Under the pieces are notes generated by a model. The model was not told the DNA's origin and made no database searches. It saw only the letters and a program-made list of their open reading frames with translations. A stretch of DNA of 64,000 nt, taken from Heracleum sosnowskyi (lineage: Eukaryota; Streptophyta; Magnoliopsida; Apiales; Apiaceae). The position numbers were made by a program, and so were the translations under genes. Of this stretch, positions 1 to 10,760 are shown in pieces. The stretch covers positions 128,882,228 to 128,946,227 of the forward strand of contig CM061235.1 in the NCBI GenBank assembly GCA_030848705.1. Reading direction: 5' to 3'. How positions within the stretch are numbered: position 1 is the stretch's first letter; each line of letters begins with the position of its first letter.

Positions 1-2
1 CT

Positions 3-731
3 GCTAAGAAGTTAGTAGATTTTGTGTATCGTTCTATTGTTTGTCGGTTTGGAATTCCTTATAAACTCATATCTGACAATGGAAAACAGTTTGATAGTAA
101 AGAGATGTGTGAGCTATGTGATAACCTTGGCATTGTAAAGAGTTTCTCCGCTGTTAGTCATCCTCAAACTAATGGCCAAACAGAAGCAGTTAATAAGATC
201 ATCAAACATACTTTGAAGGCGAAATTGGAAGATAGCAAGGGTAGTTGGCCTGATGAGTTGCCTAATGTACTTTGGAGTTATAATACCACTCCCAGAACCA
301 CAACAGGAGAAACTCCTTTCGTTTTGACTTATGGGTGCGAGGCTATGGTACCAGTTGAGCTTGGGGCAGGATCGTTTAGAAGGGATAATTTTCAGCCAGA
401 AGTTAATGAGGTAAATCATCGTCTCTATCTAGATATGGTAGAAGAACTCAGGACTACCTCTCAGACTAGGTTAGCAGCCTATCATCGAAGGGTGGCTAGG
501 CATTACAATACCAAAGTAAAGGCGAGGCCTCTTAAAATTGGTGATTATGTTCTGCGACGGGTTATGCCTAACACCAAAGTTCACAATCATGGAGTCTTTG
601 GAGCCAACTGGGAAGGACCTTATCGAGTCCGGGCTGTGCTGTGGAGTGGAACCTACTATCTTGCTGATCTAAATGGAAAGGATATTCCTCGTGCTTGGAA
701 CATGGAGCATCTCAAGAAGTATTATCAGTAG
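3..731 (+). CDS. Integrase C-terminal part of Ty3/Gypsy pol (partial, 5' end outside window)
   Basis: The frame is open from base 3, so the apparent start at 24 (a GTG) is not a real start. It holds the distal part of the DDE integrase core: SDNGKQFDS carries the second catalytic Asp, and HPQTNGQTEAVN carries the catalytic Glu. After these come SYNTTPRTTTGETPF and YGCEAMVPVELG, signatures of plant Tat-type Gypsy integrases, and then the basic C-terminal DNA-binding part with GPYRVRAV and a tail ending MEHLKKYYQ. No chromodomain is visible. The enzyme inserts the cDNA of the element into chromosomal DNA. The visible part has no stops or frameshifts, so this copy may be fairly young. The protease, RT and RNase H regions would lie to the left of the window. 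Confidence 0.9.
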   Translation, partial: AKKLVDFVYRSIVCRFGIPYKLISDNGKQFDSKEMCELCDNLGIVKSFSAVSHPQTNGQTEAVNKIIKHTLKAKLEDSKGSWPDELPNVLWSYNTTPRTTTGETPFVLTYGCEAMVPVELGAGSFRRDNFQPEVNEVNHRLYLDMVEELRTTSQTRLAAYHRRVARHYNTKVKARPLKIGDYVLRRVMPNTKVHNHGVFGANWEGPYRVRAVLWSGTYYLADLNGKDIPRAWNMEHLKKYYQ

Positions 732-974
732 CGTACGCTATTCTAACTATACTATGTAAACTTTATTTTAATTCATTGACAATAAAGTTCAGGGGGGTAG
801 TGCATGTACTTCTCCTCCGACAAGACCTATCTTATATTTATGAATAAAACATGCATCTTTTGACAGAATTTTGTTTGTGGCTTTCAATTCTCAATGAAAA
901 CTACTCATTATGTTTTTATGAAATCTTGGTAAACCCGTACTTCCGGGGTGTTTATCCGTACTTCCGGAAAGCTC

Positions 975-1475
975 ACCAAGAAGAGAGTCTCTTCCTTCTC
1001 TTAAACTCTGCTTAGAATTGAGTATACAAGAAGGCGAGGTTACTCTTCCCTCTCTTAAACTCTGCTTAGCATCGAGTATACAAGAAGGCGATGTTACTCT
1101 TCCCTCTCTTAAACTCTACTTAGCATGGAGTACACAAGAAGGCGAGGTTACTCTTCCCTCTCTTAAACTCTGCTTAGCATCGAGTATACAAGAAGGTGAG
1201 GTTACTCTTCCCTCTCTTAAACTCTGCTTAGCATCGAGTATACAAGAAGGCGAGGTTACTCTTCCGTCTCTTAAACTCTGCTTAGCATCGAATATACAAG
1301 AAGGCGAGGTTACTCTTCCCTCTCTTAAACTCTGCTTAGCATCGAGTATACAAGAAGGCGAGGTTACTCTTCCTTCTCTTAAACTCTGATTAGCATCGAG
1401 TATACAAGAAGGCGAGGTTACTCTTCCCTCTCTTAAACTCAGCTTAGCATGAGTATATAAGAAGGCGAGGTTACG
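975..1475 (+). repeat. 54-bp tandem minisatellite in the Gypsy 3' region
   Basis: About nine head-to-tail copies of a 54-bp unit, each containing CTCTTAAACTCTGCTTAGCAT and GAGTATACAAGAAGGCGAGG in shortened or near form. Because 54 is a multiple of three, one frame stays open for 123 codons (18-residue period), but this is a by-product of the repeat. Copies differ by a few substitutions. The phrase AAGGCGAGGTTA recurs singly at about 1461-1474 and near 2665, so the array probably grew from Gypsy 3'-UTR sequence. Confidence 0.9.
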
Positions 1476-1651
1476 TTTTCAAGAATGCATTTTCTATTAT
1501 GAATAAACACATGCAATAATAGTAGATTTGATAAAAAGTTTTACAAGGGCGACACCATTAAAAGGAGGGTGCGCGTCTCCAATAAAGTTAAGGACAGTTG
1601 GGGGGACCTTGTACCCCAATAGTGTTTGCTAAAAAAAAATAAATCATACCG

Positions 1652-2581
1652 TCACGAGCCTGTCGTATTGGAGGGCGAATCTCCACTTGTGTTGCCAATC
1701 TCAGCATCACCCCTGGTAGCTTCCTTCATCGCCTCTTCCTCAGCTTTGGCTTTTAGCTCGCTCTCAATCTTCTGGAGGAGCTCTTTCCTCGCCTCTTCGA
1801 TGGACTTAGCATTTTCAGCTTTGAATGTTGCTATATAATGGGAAGTTGAGGGAGCAAAGCGCACTGACCAGTCGTAATCAGGGTCGGTGGCGAGAAAATT
1901 CTTTAAGTAACCTAAAAACCCCAGGTTGTAGGCATCGCTTAGTACTTTTTCCATTTTCTTGTTAAGCTCGTCCAACTTAGACTGCATCTCTTGCTTCTCT
2001 TTCTTGGAAGCCTCGCCTGCCTGCTTAGCATCAGCCGTGAGTTTAGTGCACTCATCTTGAAGCCTCCGAACCTCGTCTTTCCTGGCCTTGGACTCCTTAT
2101 CAAGCTGTTTTTGCACATTTGACAGTTGATCCTTAAGAGAAGTAGCCTCGTCTTTCAATTTCTTGAGGCCTTTTTCTTGATCCTGAATAATCATGTTCTT
2201 CTCAGTCAGAACATTAAGGCCATGATAAAAAGCCTCGCCTAGACCCATTTTGAAGGCGAATTCAGCATCCGGGCTATTCCTCTTCATGAAAAGTTTAGCG
2301 TCATCATCAGAATAATGGTTCGCAACTAAGGAACCAAAGGTAGCTGACACCAACTGCAATTGGGGGCCACCTTCTGTTGCTCCGATCCTAGATTTTTTAC
2401 TCGTCCCCCTTGGAATGTCGTTTACTCCTCGTTTCCCTTTATCTTTCTCTTTGAGTGGAGGAGGGGGTGGGGCAATTGAGCTTGTTGGGATAATGTTCTG
2501 AGGGCGAGATTGCGCAGCAACAGAGGATGGATTAGCCGTGGCCGGTCTTGCAAAAGGATTTCCTCCAAACGGGAGGTGCAT
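1652..2581 (-). CDS. Antisense coiled-coil ORF of the Tat-type Gypsy element (309 aa)
   Basis: An uninterrupted 309-residue frame opposite to pol, starting with ATG at 2581. The N-terminal third is low in complexity and proline-rich (SIAPPPPPLKEKDKGKRG), followed by a short basic patch (TSKKSRIG). From about residue 130 to 230 there is a long heptad-like, Lys/Glu-rich coiled coil. A short globular stretch follows (YNLGFLGYLKNF, DPDYDW), then a second helical charged region and a Ser/Thr/Gly tail. Extra antisense ORFs between pol and the 3' LTR are documented in Tat-lineage elements; their function is unknown. The length and lack of stops support a real gene of the element. I see no enzyme motif. 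Transcription would need a separate promoter on the minus strand. Confidence 0.7.
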   Translation of the reverse strand: MHLPFGGNPFARPATANPSSVAAQSRPQNIIPTSSIAPPPPPLKEKDKGKRGVNDIPRGTSKKSRIGATEGGPQLQLVSATFGSLVANHYSDDDAKLFMKRNSPDAEFAFKMGLGEAFYHGLNVLTEKNMIIQDQEKGLKKLKDEATSLKDQLSNVQKQLDKESKARKDEVRRLQDECTKLTADAKQAGEASKKEKQEMQSKLDELNKKMEKVLSDAYNLGFLGYLKNFLATDPDYDWSVRFAPSTSHYIATFKAENAKSIEEARKELLQKIESELKAKAEEEAMKEATRGDAEIGNTSGDSPSNTTGS

Positions 2582-2964
2582 CTTTTTTCCTGCACAATAT
2601 AAAAGACATCGAGGTTATATACAAGGCGACGTTACTAAACTTGCAGAACAATAAAGAGATAGAAGGCGAGGTTACCTCTTCCTGTTAAATGTTTAGTTAT
2701 TTTTCTTAAAACCCTTTTTGAAGAATTTCTTTTAAATTTCACGGGAGCAATTTGCCCGAAACCGCTGTTATAAAAGTCGTGGGCTTAAAACCCTTTTAGA
2801 AGAATTTCTTTTAAATTTCAATGAGTCAAACTAATACAATGAGACAACGTTTGATATTTCAAACTTATAGCGTGTTATGCATCATGTATAATTCTATTAC
2901 TAATATTCAAAAATAGTACTAATAAGATATGAAGATAGTTGTTGGCTTCATAGTTCATTAAGCC

Positions 2965-2971
2965 TATAAAT
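2965..2971 (+). promoter_or_regulatory. TATA box of broken proline-rich gene copy 1
   Basis: TATAAAT 47 bases before the ATG at 3018. It is identical, with its surroundings, to the box of the intact copy at 27800. Confidence 0.6.
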
Positions 2972-3017
2972 GGAGACGTAAGCTTAATTAATTAGTTCAA
3001 ACCATAACTAATCCAAA

Positions 3018-3406
3018 ATGAGCACTCTCATTACATCTCTAGTACTTGTAGTGTTATTGTGTCTGAATTTGGCATCACACACTGCAGCAAAAGGAAAAGC
3101 CATCTCCTCCGCCACCTAAACAATCTTCTACTATGTATCAGCACACTCCACCTTCTTATCATTACAAGTCTCCGCCCCCGCCTTCTCCTTTGGTGCACTC
3201 ACCCCCACTATTTCATCCGGCCGACTCATTGTCGTTAAAGGAGAATTCACCTCCCCCGCCTTATCATTACGAATCTCCACCACCGCCAACACCAGTTTAC
3301 AAGTACAAATCTCCACCTCCACCTAAGCATTTCCCAGCACCAGTGCATAATTACAAGTACAATTAAGTCTTCACCACCACAACCAACTCCAGTTTATAAG
3401 TTCTAA
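3018..3406 (+). pseudogene. Extensin-like proline-rich protein, broken copy 1
   Basis: Nearly identical to the intact gene at 27853-28242, including promoter and 3' flank. Three differences matter. Six bases are missing within the signal-peptide codons (after about 3050). One extra A in an A-run near 3090 shifts the frame just after the signal peptide. A 4-base insertion near 3364 creates a stop and shifts the frame again. A downstream frame at 3133-3366 still reads YHYKSPPPP-type repeats, but it lacks the signal peptide. The homologous block starts at 2820. Downstream it is interrupted by the LTR element at 3757 and the CACTA element at 5433, and resumes at 15943. I infer a segmental duplicate that decayed and collected insertions. 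Confidence 0.9.
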
Positions 3407-3756
3407 AACAGGCTGTGCAGGATGTTTTAGCTGTTCTACATGTTCTTCGGATATACAATATTGTCGTATTCTAGTTGCATGGACTGTTTTGTTCGTTTTG
3501 TTTGTCAAGCAGTTACATTTACAAGATTTATTCATTTTATCGTCAAGGCGGTAGAAGTTCTGTATTCAGAAATCAGAACCACTCACATATATCGCAGCCG
3601 TTCTAAATTCATTCAATAATAGCTATGTCTTGGATTAATCATTTTATGGATATATTTAATAGAAAATTTTGGCTATGACACTACCTATGACTATGCATTC
3701 GATTTGTTGTGATGACCTACCATGCCTTATATTTTTTCAGATATATATGACATTAA
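3407..3756 (+). other. 3' flank of proline-rich gene copy 1
   Basis: Non-coding DNA that matches the sequence after copy 2 (28243-28597) almost base for base and holds the presumed 3' UTR. It ends at the ATTAA target site of the LTR element. Confidence 0.8.
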
Positions 3757-4037
3757 TGTTGGAATAATCTTAAATTTAGTTATTAATTATTTGTTATATT
3801 TATTTATGTATTGTTTTGTTTATTTATCTCAAGTGTCAGTACATGACTTGGTCTTGTATTCAGTTGGGAGTTTTAGGAAGTCGTGGAAATAAACGTTAGG
3901 TAGTAGCTTGTTTGTAGGAGAGTCTGGCCCTGGTTCTTAGGCCCATCACATGTATGCAGGTGTTTATATTCTTGTATTTGCTTTTGGAAGAAAATGAACG
4001 TTCAGATAATACATCTATTGTTTTAATAGTTCCAACA
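3757..4037 (+). repeat. 5' LTR of the gag-only element
   Basis: 281 bp, starts TGTTGGAATAATC and ends TAGTTCCAACA, with short inverted ends. I find no difference from the 3' LTR at 5131. Confidence 0.93.
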
Positions 4038-4038
4038 G

Positions 4039-4050
4039 TGGTATCAGAGC
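4039..4050 (+). promoter_or_regulatory. Primer binding site, tRNA-iMet type
   Basis: TGGTATCAGAGC, the usual plant Copia site complementary to the initiator tRNA-Met 3' end, one base after the 5' LTR. Confidence 0.85.
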
Positions 4051-4122
4051 CATATGATCTAGGGCTTGCAAACTCTTATAAAAATACACATATACATATA
4101 TATATTATCCTTAATATATTCC

Positions 4123-4981
4123 ATGGCATCAAACAACTTCTCCATCTCTATTCCAACATTCAAAGGAGATCATTATAATTTATGGGCTATCAAAATGAAA
4201 TCATATTTGAAAGCTATGAGTTTGTGGGAAACAATTGAGAGTGATGTTGAGCCAACCCCTCTTCCACAAAATCCAACGGCAGCTCAAATCAAAAAACGTG
4301 ACGAAGAAGTGGCAAGAGAAGCTAAGGCACTTTCATGTCTACATTCGGCTGTGTCGGAAGAGATCTTTACAACTATTATGGGTTGTGATACTCCTAAAGA
4401 AGCATGGACAAAAAATTAAGGAAGAATTTGAAGGCAACCAACAAACTAAACTAATGCAAATTCTGAACCTCAAGAGAGAGTTTGAGATGATAAGAATGAA
4501 AAGTAATGAAGGCGTCAAGGAATATGGGAGTAGGTTGATGTCCATTGTTAACCAAATCAAACTACTTGGTGGAGATTTCTCAAGTCAAAGAGTTGTGGAC
4601 AAACTTTTAGTGACTCTTCCCGAGAGGTATGAAACTAAAATTTCCTCACTTGAAGATACTAAAGATCTTTCGAAATTAACTGTTTCAGAATTGATCAATT
4701 CACTTCACGCCGTGGACCAAAGAAGATCAATGAGGGAGGAAGAAATTGGAGGAAAAAATGAGGGATTGCTATTAGCTAAAGCTTCATCCTCAAAAGGCAC
4801 AGGCAACATAGTTCAATGCAACCATTGTCATAAAATGGGACATGAAGAAAACGACTGCTGGTACAAAGGAAAGCCACAATGCTACAAATGCAAAAAATAT
4901 GGGCATCTGGCAAAGAATTGTAGATCCCAGAATGATGAAGAAAGGATGGCACAATTGATCGAGGGAGAACCACTCCTTTAG
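4123..4981 (+). pseudogene. Copia gag with one frameshift (gag-only element)
   Basis: The frame starts at the ATG in CCATGG (4123). It reads a UBN2/DUF4219-type Copia gag: FKGDHYNLWAIKMKSYL near the start, EAKALSCLHSAVSEEIF, then KEAWTKN and a stop at 4417-4419. One extra base in an A-run near 4410-4416 causes the break. The following frame (to 4981) continues the gag core (EFEMIRMKSNEGVKEY, VVDKLLVTLPERYE) and has two CCHC zinc knuckles: C-x2-C-x4-H-x4-C at CNHCHKMGHEENDC and CYKCKKYGHLAKNC. Gag forms the particle shell and binds RNA. The frameshift could be an in-place mutation, or the element could be mobilised with gag supplied in trans. The gene ends 150 bp before the 3' LTR. Confidence 0.88.
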
Positions 4982-5111
4982 AATTGTGGAGAGAAAGTGC
5001 TCCAAAGTGTTTTTGGAGAGAAGTGCTCCAAAGTGTTTTTGATGAGAAGGTGCATCAAAATTGATGGTGGTGAGAAGTGCATCACAGGCGAAGAGAAAGT
5101 GCTTCGTAAAT

Positions 5112-5130
5112 TTAAGATTATGGGGGTGAT
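5112..5130 (+). promoter_or_regulatory. Polypurine tract of the gag-only element
   Basis: Purine-rich TTAAGATTATGGGGGTGAT directly before the TG of the 3' LTR. This is the expected place for second-strand priming. Confidence 0.6.
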
Positions 5131-5411
5131 TGTTGGAATAATCTTAAATTTAGTTATTAATTATTTGTTATATTTATTTATGTATTGTTTTGTTTATTTA
5201 TCTCAAGTGTCAGTACATGACTTGGTCTTGTATTCAGTTGGGAGTTTTAGGAAGTCGTGGAAATAAACGTTAGGTAGTAGCTTGTTTGTAGGAGAGTCTG
5301 GCCCTGGTTCTTAGGCCCATCACATGTATGCAGGTGTTTATATTCTTGTATTTGCTTTTGGAAGAAAATGAACGTTCAGATAATACATCTATTGTTTTAA
5401 TAGTTCCAACA
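5131..5411 (+). repeat. 3' LTR of the gag-only element
   Basis: 281 bp, apparently identical to the 5' LTR, followed by the second ATTAA target copy at 5412. Confidence 0.93.
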
Positions 5412-5432
5412 ATTAAATCATAACTCGAAACA

Positions 5433-5979
5433 CACTACGTTGAAAAACTGAAACAAACAACACTTATCAGACAACGGTCGGCAGTAAAAGCATTGTTTGA
5501 AATTTTCACACAACGGTTTTTTTTTTTGCAAAATCTGTCTGTTGTCTGAATGAACTTCCACAACGGTTTCTAAAATCATTGTCTATTAGAAGGAGTAAAG
5601 CAGAGGCTTTACACAACGGAATTATAAAACCGTTGTCTGAAGAAAGGTCAGACAAGTGTTTCATAAACCGTTGTTAAAAACAGACAAGTGTTTTTTTTTG
5701 TTACTTAAATGGATGTCACACAACAGTTTGAATAAACACTTGTCTGATTCTAACAACGGTTTACAAAACCATTCTCTGAAGAAAGTTCAGACAATGGTTT
5801 TGTAAACCGTTGTTAGAATCAGACAAGTGTTTTACTTGTATGTGGACTATACTTAATTCACACAACAGTTTCTGCATACCGTTGTCCAATTGAAATCTTA
5901 GGGGGGGACAATTATTTTGGAGGAGTTAATGAGGGGGGACAAAGATTCGGACAATTATTATAAAAAAATTTATAAAAAA
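5433..5979 (+). repeat. Left terminal and subterminal region of CACTA element 1
   Basis: Many direct and inverted copies of ACAACGGTTT / AAACCGTTGT, some in back-to-back pairs that can form hairpins (around 5745-5830). In CACTA elements such subterminal repeats bind the transposase. The same segment, reversed, closes element 2 at about 61765-62306. Confidence 0.85.
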
Positions 5980-8900
5980 AACACACAACGGTTTTACAAC
6001 TTAAAAACAGTTGTGTGATTTTTTTTTTTTTTGAATTTCTCGTTCGTGACAAACTTTAATTGTGAACTTTGTTTGAATAATAAAGTTTATGTTTAATTGA
6101 CACACTTAATTATAGGATAATATTCTTAATTAAGCCGGATATCATAGTCTGTATTTCTCTTATCATATTAAGACTTTCGTATTATCCTCGTTATTATACT
6201 TAACAACATATAAAATGTACATATTTTTCTTTGTCGGACCAAGGACACCACACAATTTACTAAACATACAAGTCGGGAATGGCGTACAGTCTCGCTTATA
6301 CATGACTTACATAATTTCGTGTGTAAACTAACATAACCCCTAAGTCGTAACCCCTAAATCGTAACCCCTAAACCACAAAACCCTAAGCACAATCTATTAT
6401 TATAAGTATTATTTTATAAAATTTTCAATCAATAACATGTTCGGTATCTTCAAAGAAGTGTAAAAAATAAGTTAGGCAAAGGTATTAACAAAATTTTTAT
6501 AAAAAAAACACAAAACGGTTTTTTTAAGAATAAACCTTTGTTGTACTTTACTTTCCACGACGGTTTTGTTGTAGAAACCGTTGTGTTATTACCACAACGG
6601 TTTTTTATTTATAAACTGTTGTCTGAATGATTTTACTACAACGGTTTTACAACTTAAAAACAGTTGTGTGACTTTTTTTTTTTTTTTTTGAATTTCTCGT
6701 TCGTGACAAACTTTAATTGTGAACTTTGTTTGAATAATAAAGTTTATGTTTAATTGACAAACTTAATTATAGGATAATATTCTTAATTAAGCCGGATATC
6801 ATAGTTTGTAGTTCTCTTATCATATTAAGACTTTCGTATTATCCTCGTTATTATACTTAACAACATATAAAATGTACATATTTTTCTTTGTCGGACCAAG
6901 GACACCACACAATTTACTAAACATACAAGTCGGGAATGGCGTACAGTCTCGCTTATACATGACTTACATAATTTCGTGTGTAAACTAACATAACCCCTAA
7001 GTCGTAACCCCTAAATCGTAACCCCTAAACCACAAAACCCTAAACACAATCTATTATTATAAGTATTATTTTATAAAGTTTTCAATCAATAACATGTTCG
7101 GTATCTTCAAAGAAGTGTAAAAAATAAGTTAGGCAAAGGTATTAACAAAATTTTTATAAAAAAAACACACAACGGTTTTTTTAAGAATAAAACTTTGTTG
7201 TACTTTACTTTCCACGACGGTTTTTTTGTAGAAACCGTTGTGTTATTACCACAACGGTTTTTTATTTATAAACTGTTGTCTGAATGATTTTACTACAACG
7301 GTTTTACAACTTAAAAACAGTTGTGTGACTTTTTTTTTTTTTTTTGAATTTCTCGTTCGTGACAAACTTTAATTGTGAACTTTGTTTGCATAATAAAGTT
7401 TATGTTTAATTGACACACTTAATTATAGGATAATATTCTTAATTAAGCCGGATATCATAGTTTGTAGTTCTCTTATCATATTAAGACTTTCGTATTATCC
7501 TCGTTATTATACTTAACAACATATAAAATGTACATATTTTTCTTTGTCGGACCAAGGACACCACACAATTTACTAAACATACAAGTCGGGAATGGCGTAC
7601 AGTCTCGCTTATACATGACTTACATAATTTCGTGTGTAAACTAACATAACCCCTAAGTCGTAACCCCTAAATCGTAACCCCTAAACCACAAAACCCTAAG
7701 CACAATCTATTATTATAAGTATTATTTTATAAAATTTTCAATCAATAACATGTTCGGTATCTTCAAAGAAGTGTAAAAAATAAGTTAGGCAAAGGTATTA
7801 ACAAAATTTTTATAAAAAAAACACACAACGGTTTTTTTAAGAATAAACCTTTGTTGTACTTTACTTTCCACGACGGTTTTTTTGTAGAAACCGTTGTGTT
7901 ATTACCACAACGGTTTTTTATTTATAAACTGTTGTCTGAATGATTTTACTACAACGGTTTTACAACTTAAAAACAGTTGTGTGACTTTTTTTTTTTTTTT
8001 TTTTGAATTTCTCGTTCGTGACAAACTTTAATTGTGAACTTTGTTTGAATAATAAAGTTTATGTTTAATTGACAAACTTAATTATAGGATAATATTCTTA
8101 ATTAAGCCGGATATCATAGTTTGTAGTTCTCTTATCATATTAAGACTTTCGTATTATCCTCGTTATTATACTTAACAACATATAAAATGTACATATTTTT
8201 CTTTGTCGGACCAAGGACACCACACAATTTACTAAACATACAAGTCGGGAATGGCGTACAGTCTCGCTTATACATGACTTACATAATTTCGTGTGTAAAC
8301 TAACATAACCCCTAAGTCGTAACCCCTAAATCGTAACCCCTAAACCACAAAACTCTAAGCACAATCTATTATTATACGTATTATTTTATAAAATTTTCAA
8401 TCAATAATATGTTCGGTATCTTCAAAGAAGTGTAAAAAATAAGTTAGGCAAAGGTATTAACAAAATTTTTATAAAAAAAACACACAACGGTTTTTTTAAG
8501 AATAAACCTTTGTTGTACTTTACTTTCCACGGCGGTTTTTTTGTAGAAACCGTTGTGTTATTACCACAACGGTTTTTTATTTATAAACTGTTGTCTGAAT
8601 GATTTTACTACAACGGTTTTACAACTTAAAAACAGTTGTGTGACTTTTTTTTTTTTTTTTTTGAATTTCTCGTTCGTGACAAACTTTAATTGTGAACTTT
8701 GTTTGAATAATAAAGTTTATGTTTAATTGACAAACTTAATTATAGGATAATATTCTTAATTAAGCCGGATATCATAGTTTGTAGTTCTCTTATCATATTA
8801 AGACTTTCGTATTATCCTCGTTATTATACTTAACAACATATAAAATGTACATATTTTTCTTTGTCGGACCAAGGACACCACACAATTTACTAAACATACA

Positions 8901-10760
8901 AGTCGGGAATGGCGTACAGTCTCGCTTATACATGACTTACATAATTTCGTGTGTAAACTAACATAACCCCTAAGTCGTAACCCCTAAATCGTAACCCCTA
9001 AACCACAAAACCCTAAGCACAATCTATTATTATAAGTATTATTTTATAAAATTTTCAATCAATAACATGTTCGGTATCTTCAAAGAAGTGTAAAAAATAA
9101 GTTAGGCAAAGGTATTAACAAAATTTTTATAAAAAAAACACATAACGGTATTTTTAAGAATAAACCTTTGTTGTACTTTACTTTCCACGACGGTTGTTTT
9201 GTAGAAACCGTTGTGTTATTACCACAACGGTTTTTTATTTATAAACTGTTGTCTGAATGATTTTACTACAACGGTTTTACAACTTAAAAACAGTTGTGTG
9301 ACTTTTTTTTTTTTTTTTTTTGAATTTCTCGTTCGTGACAAACTTTAATTGTGAACTTTGTTTGAATAATATAGTTTATGTTTAATTGACAAACTTAATT
9401 ATAGGATAATATTCTTAATTAAGCCGGATATCATAGTTTGTAGTTCTCTTATCATATTAAGACTTTCGTATTATCCTCGTTATTATACTTAACAACATAT
9501 AAAATGTACATATTTTTCTTTGTCGGACCAAGGACACCACACAATTTACTAAACATACAAGTCGGGAATGGCGTACAGTCTCGCTTATACATGACTTACA
9601 TAATTTCGTGTGTAAACTAACATAACCCCTAAGTCGTAACCCCTAAATCGTAACCCCTAAACCACAAAACCCTAAGCACAATCTATTATTATAAGTATTA
9701 TTTTATAAAATTTTCAATCAATAACATGTTCGGTATCTTCAAAGAAGTGTAAAAAATAAGTTAGGCAAAGGTATTAACAAAATTTTTATAAAAAAAACAC
9801 ACAACGGTTTTTTTAAGAATAAACCTTTGTTGTACTTTACTTTCCACGACGGTTTTTTTGTAGAAACCGTTGTGTTATTACCACAACGGTTTTTTATTTA
9901 TAAACTGTTGTCTGAATGATTTTACTACAACGGTTTTACAACTTAAAAACAGTTGTGTGACTTTTTTTTTTTTTTTTTTGAATTTCTCGTTCGTGACAAA
10001 CTTTAATTGTGAACTTTGTTTGAATAATAAAGTTTATGTTTAATTGACAAACTTAATTATAGGATAATATTCTTAATTAAGCCGGATATCATAGTTTGTA
10101 GTTCTCTTATCATATTAAGACTTTCGTATTATCCTCGTTATTATACTTAACAACATATAAAATGTACATATTTTTCTTTGTCGGACCAAGGACACCACAC
10201 AATTTACTAAACATACAAGTCGGGAATGGCGTACAGTCTCGCTTATACATGACTTACATAATTTCGTGTGTAAACTAACATAACCCCTAAGTCGTAACCC
10301 CTAAACCACAAAACCCTAAGCACAATCTATTATTATAAGTATTATTTTATAAAATTTTCAATCAATAACATGTTCGGTATCTTCAAAGAAGTGTAAAAAA
10401 TAAGTTAGGCAAAGGTATTAACAAAATTTTTATAAAAAAAACACACAACGGTTTTTTTAAGAATAAACCTTTGTTGTACTTTACTTTCCACGACGGTTTT
10501 TTTGTATAAACCGTTGTGTTATTACCACAACGGTTTTTTATTTATAAACTGTTGTCTGAATGATTTTACTACAACGGTTTTACAACTTAAAAACAGTTGT
10601 GTGACTTTTTTTTTTTTTTGAATTTCTCGTTCGTGACAAACTTTAATTGTGAACTTTGTTTGAATAATAAAGTTTATGTTTAATTGACACACTTAATTGT
10701 AGGACAATATTCTTAATTAAGCTGGATATCATAGTTTGTAGTTCTCTTGTCATATTAAGA
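5980..10760 (+). repeat. ~657-bp satellite array inside CACTA element 1 (about seven copies)
   Basis: A marker in the unit (ACTTACATAATTTCGTGTG) recurs at 6305, 6962, 7618, 8277, 8935, 9594 and 10252, spacings 656-659 bp. Each monomer contains several ACAACGGTTT-type subterminal motifs, a poly-T run of variable length (about 12-20), a GAATTTCTCGTTCGTGAC segment, and a telomere-like block of CCCCTAA repeats. Copies are nearly identical, differing mainly in T-run length and a few substitutions, so the array was amplified or homogenised recently. No ORFs. The last copy is more diverged and ends near 10760. Confidence 0.95.

Larger units (their letters stand above)
1..2819 (+). mobile_element. 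Ty3/Gypsy Tat-type retrotransposon, 3' remnant
   Basis: The left edge of the window cuts through the pol gene of a Gypsy element. What remains is the integrase C-terminal half, a 3' untranslated region with a 54-bp tandem repeat, and a long antisense ORF. That order (pol, then an extra antisense ORF before the 3' LTR) is known for the Tat/Ogre/Retand lineage, which also fits the integrase. I could not define a 3' LTR. The remnant appears to stop near 2819, where sequence shared with the second proline-rich gene copy (from 27655) begins. Two near copies of a segment ending in GAATTTCTTTTAAATTT lie at about 2705-2740 and 2785-2820. Purine runs followed by TG at about 792-803 and 1596-1612 are possible polypurine tracts. 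Confidence 0.75.
3757..5411 (+). mobile_element. Short gag-only Copia-type LTR retrotransposon (TR-GAG-like)
   Basis: A complete 1,655-bp element: 281-bp LTRs at each end (TGTTGGAA...TTCCAACA), a tRNA-Met primer site, a gag gene, a purine-rich tract, and a 5-bp target duplication ATTAA at 3752-3756 and 5412-5416. The two LTRs look identical over all 281 bases, so the insertion is recent. There is no protease, integrase, RT or RNase H; the internal part is only 1,093 bp. This fits the TR-GAG class of non-autonomous elements, which depend on pol proteins made elsewhere. It sits in the 3' flank of the broken proline-rich gene. Confidence 0.93.

Noticed and set aside
1018..1389. 123-codon frame as a repeat protein gene
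   Set aside because: It lies entirely in a 54-bp tandem repeat, and 54 divides by three, so the open frame is expected without coding.
6340..7050. True interstitial telomere
   Set aside because: CCCTAA words are few, interrupted by GTCGTAA and ATCGTAA, and are part of the satellite monomer.
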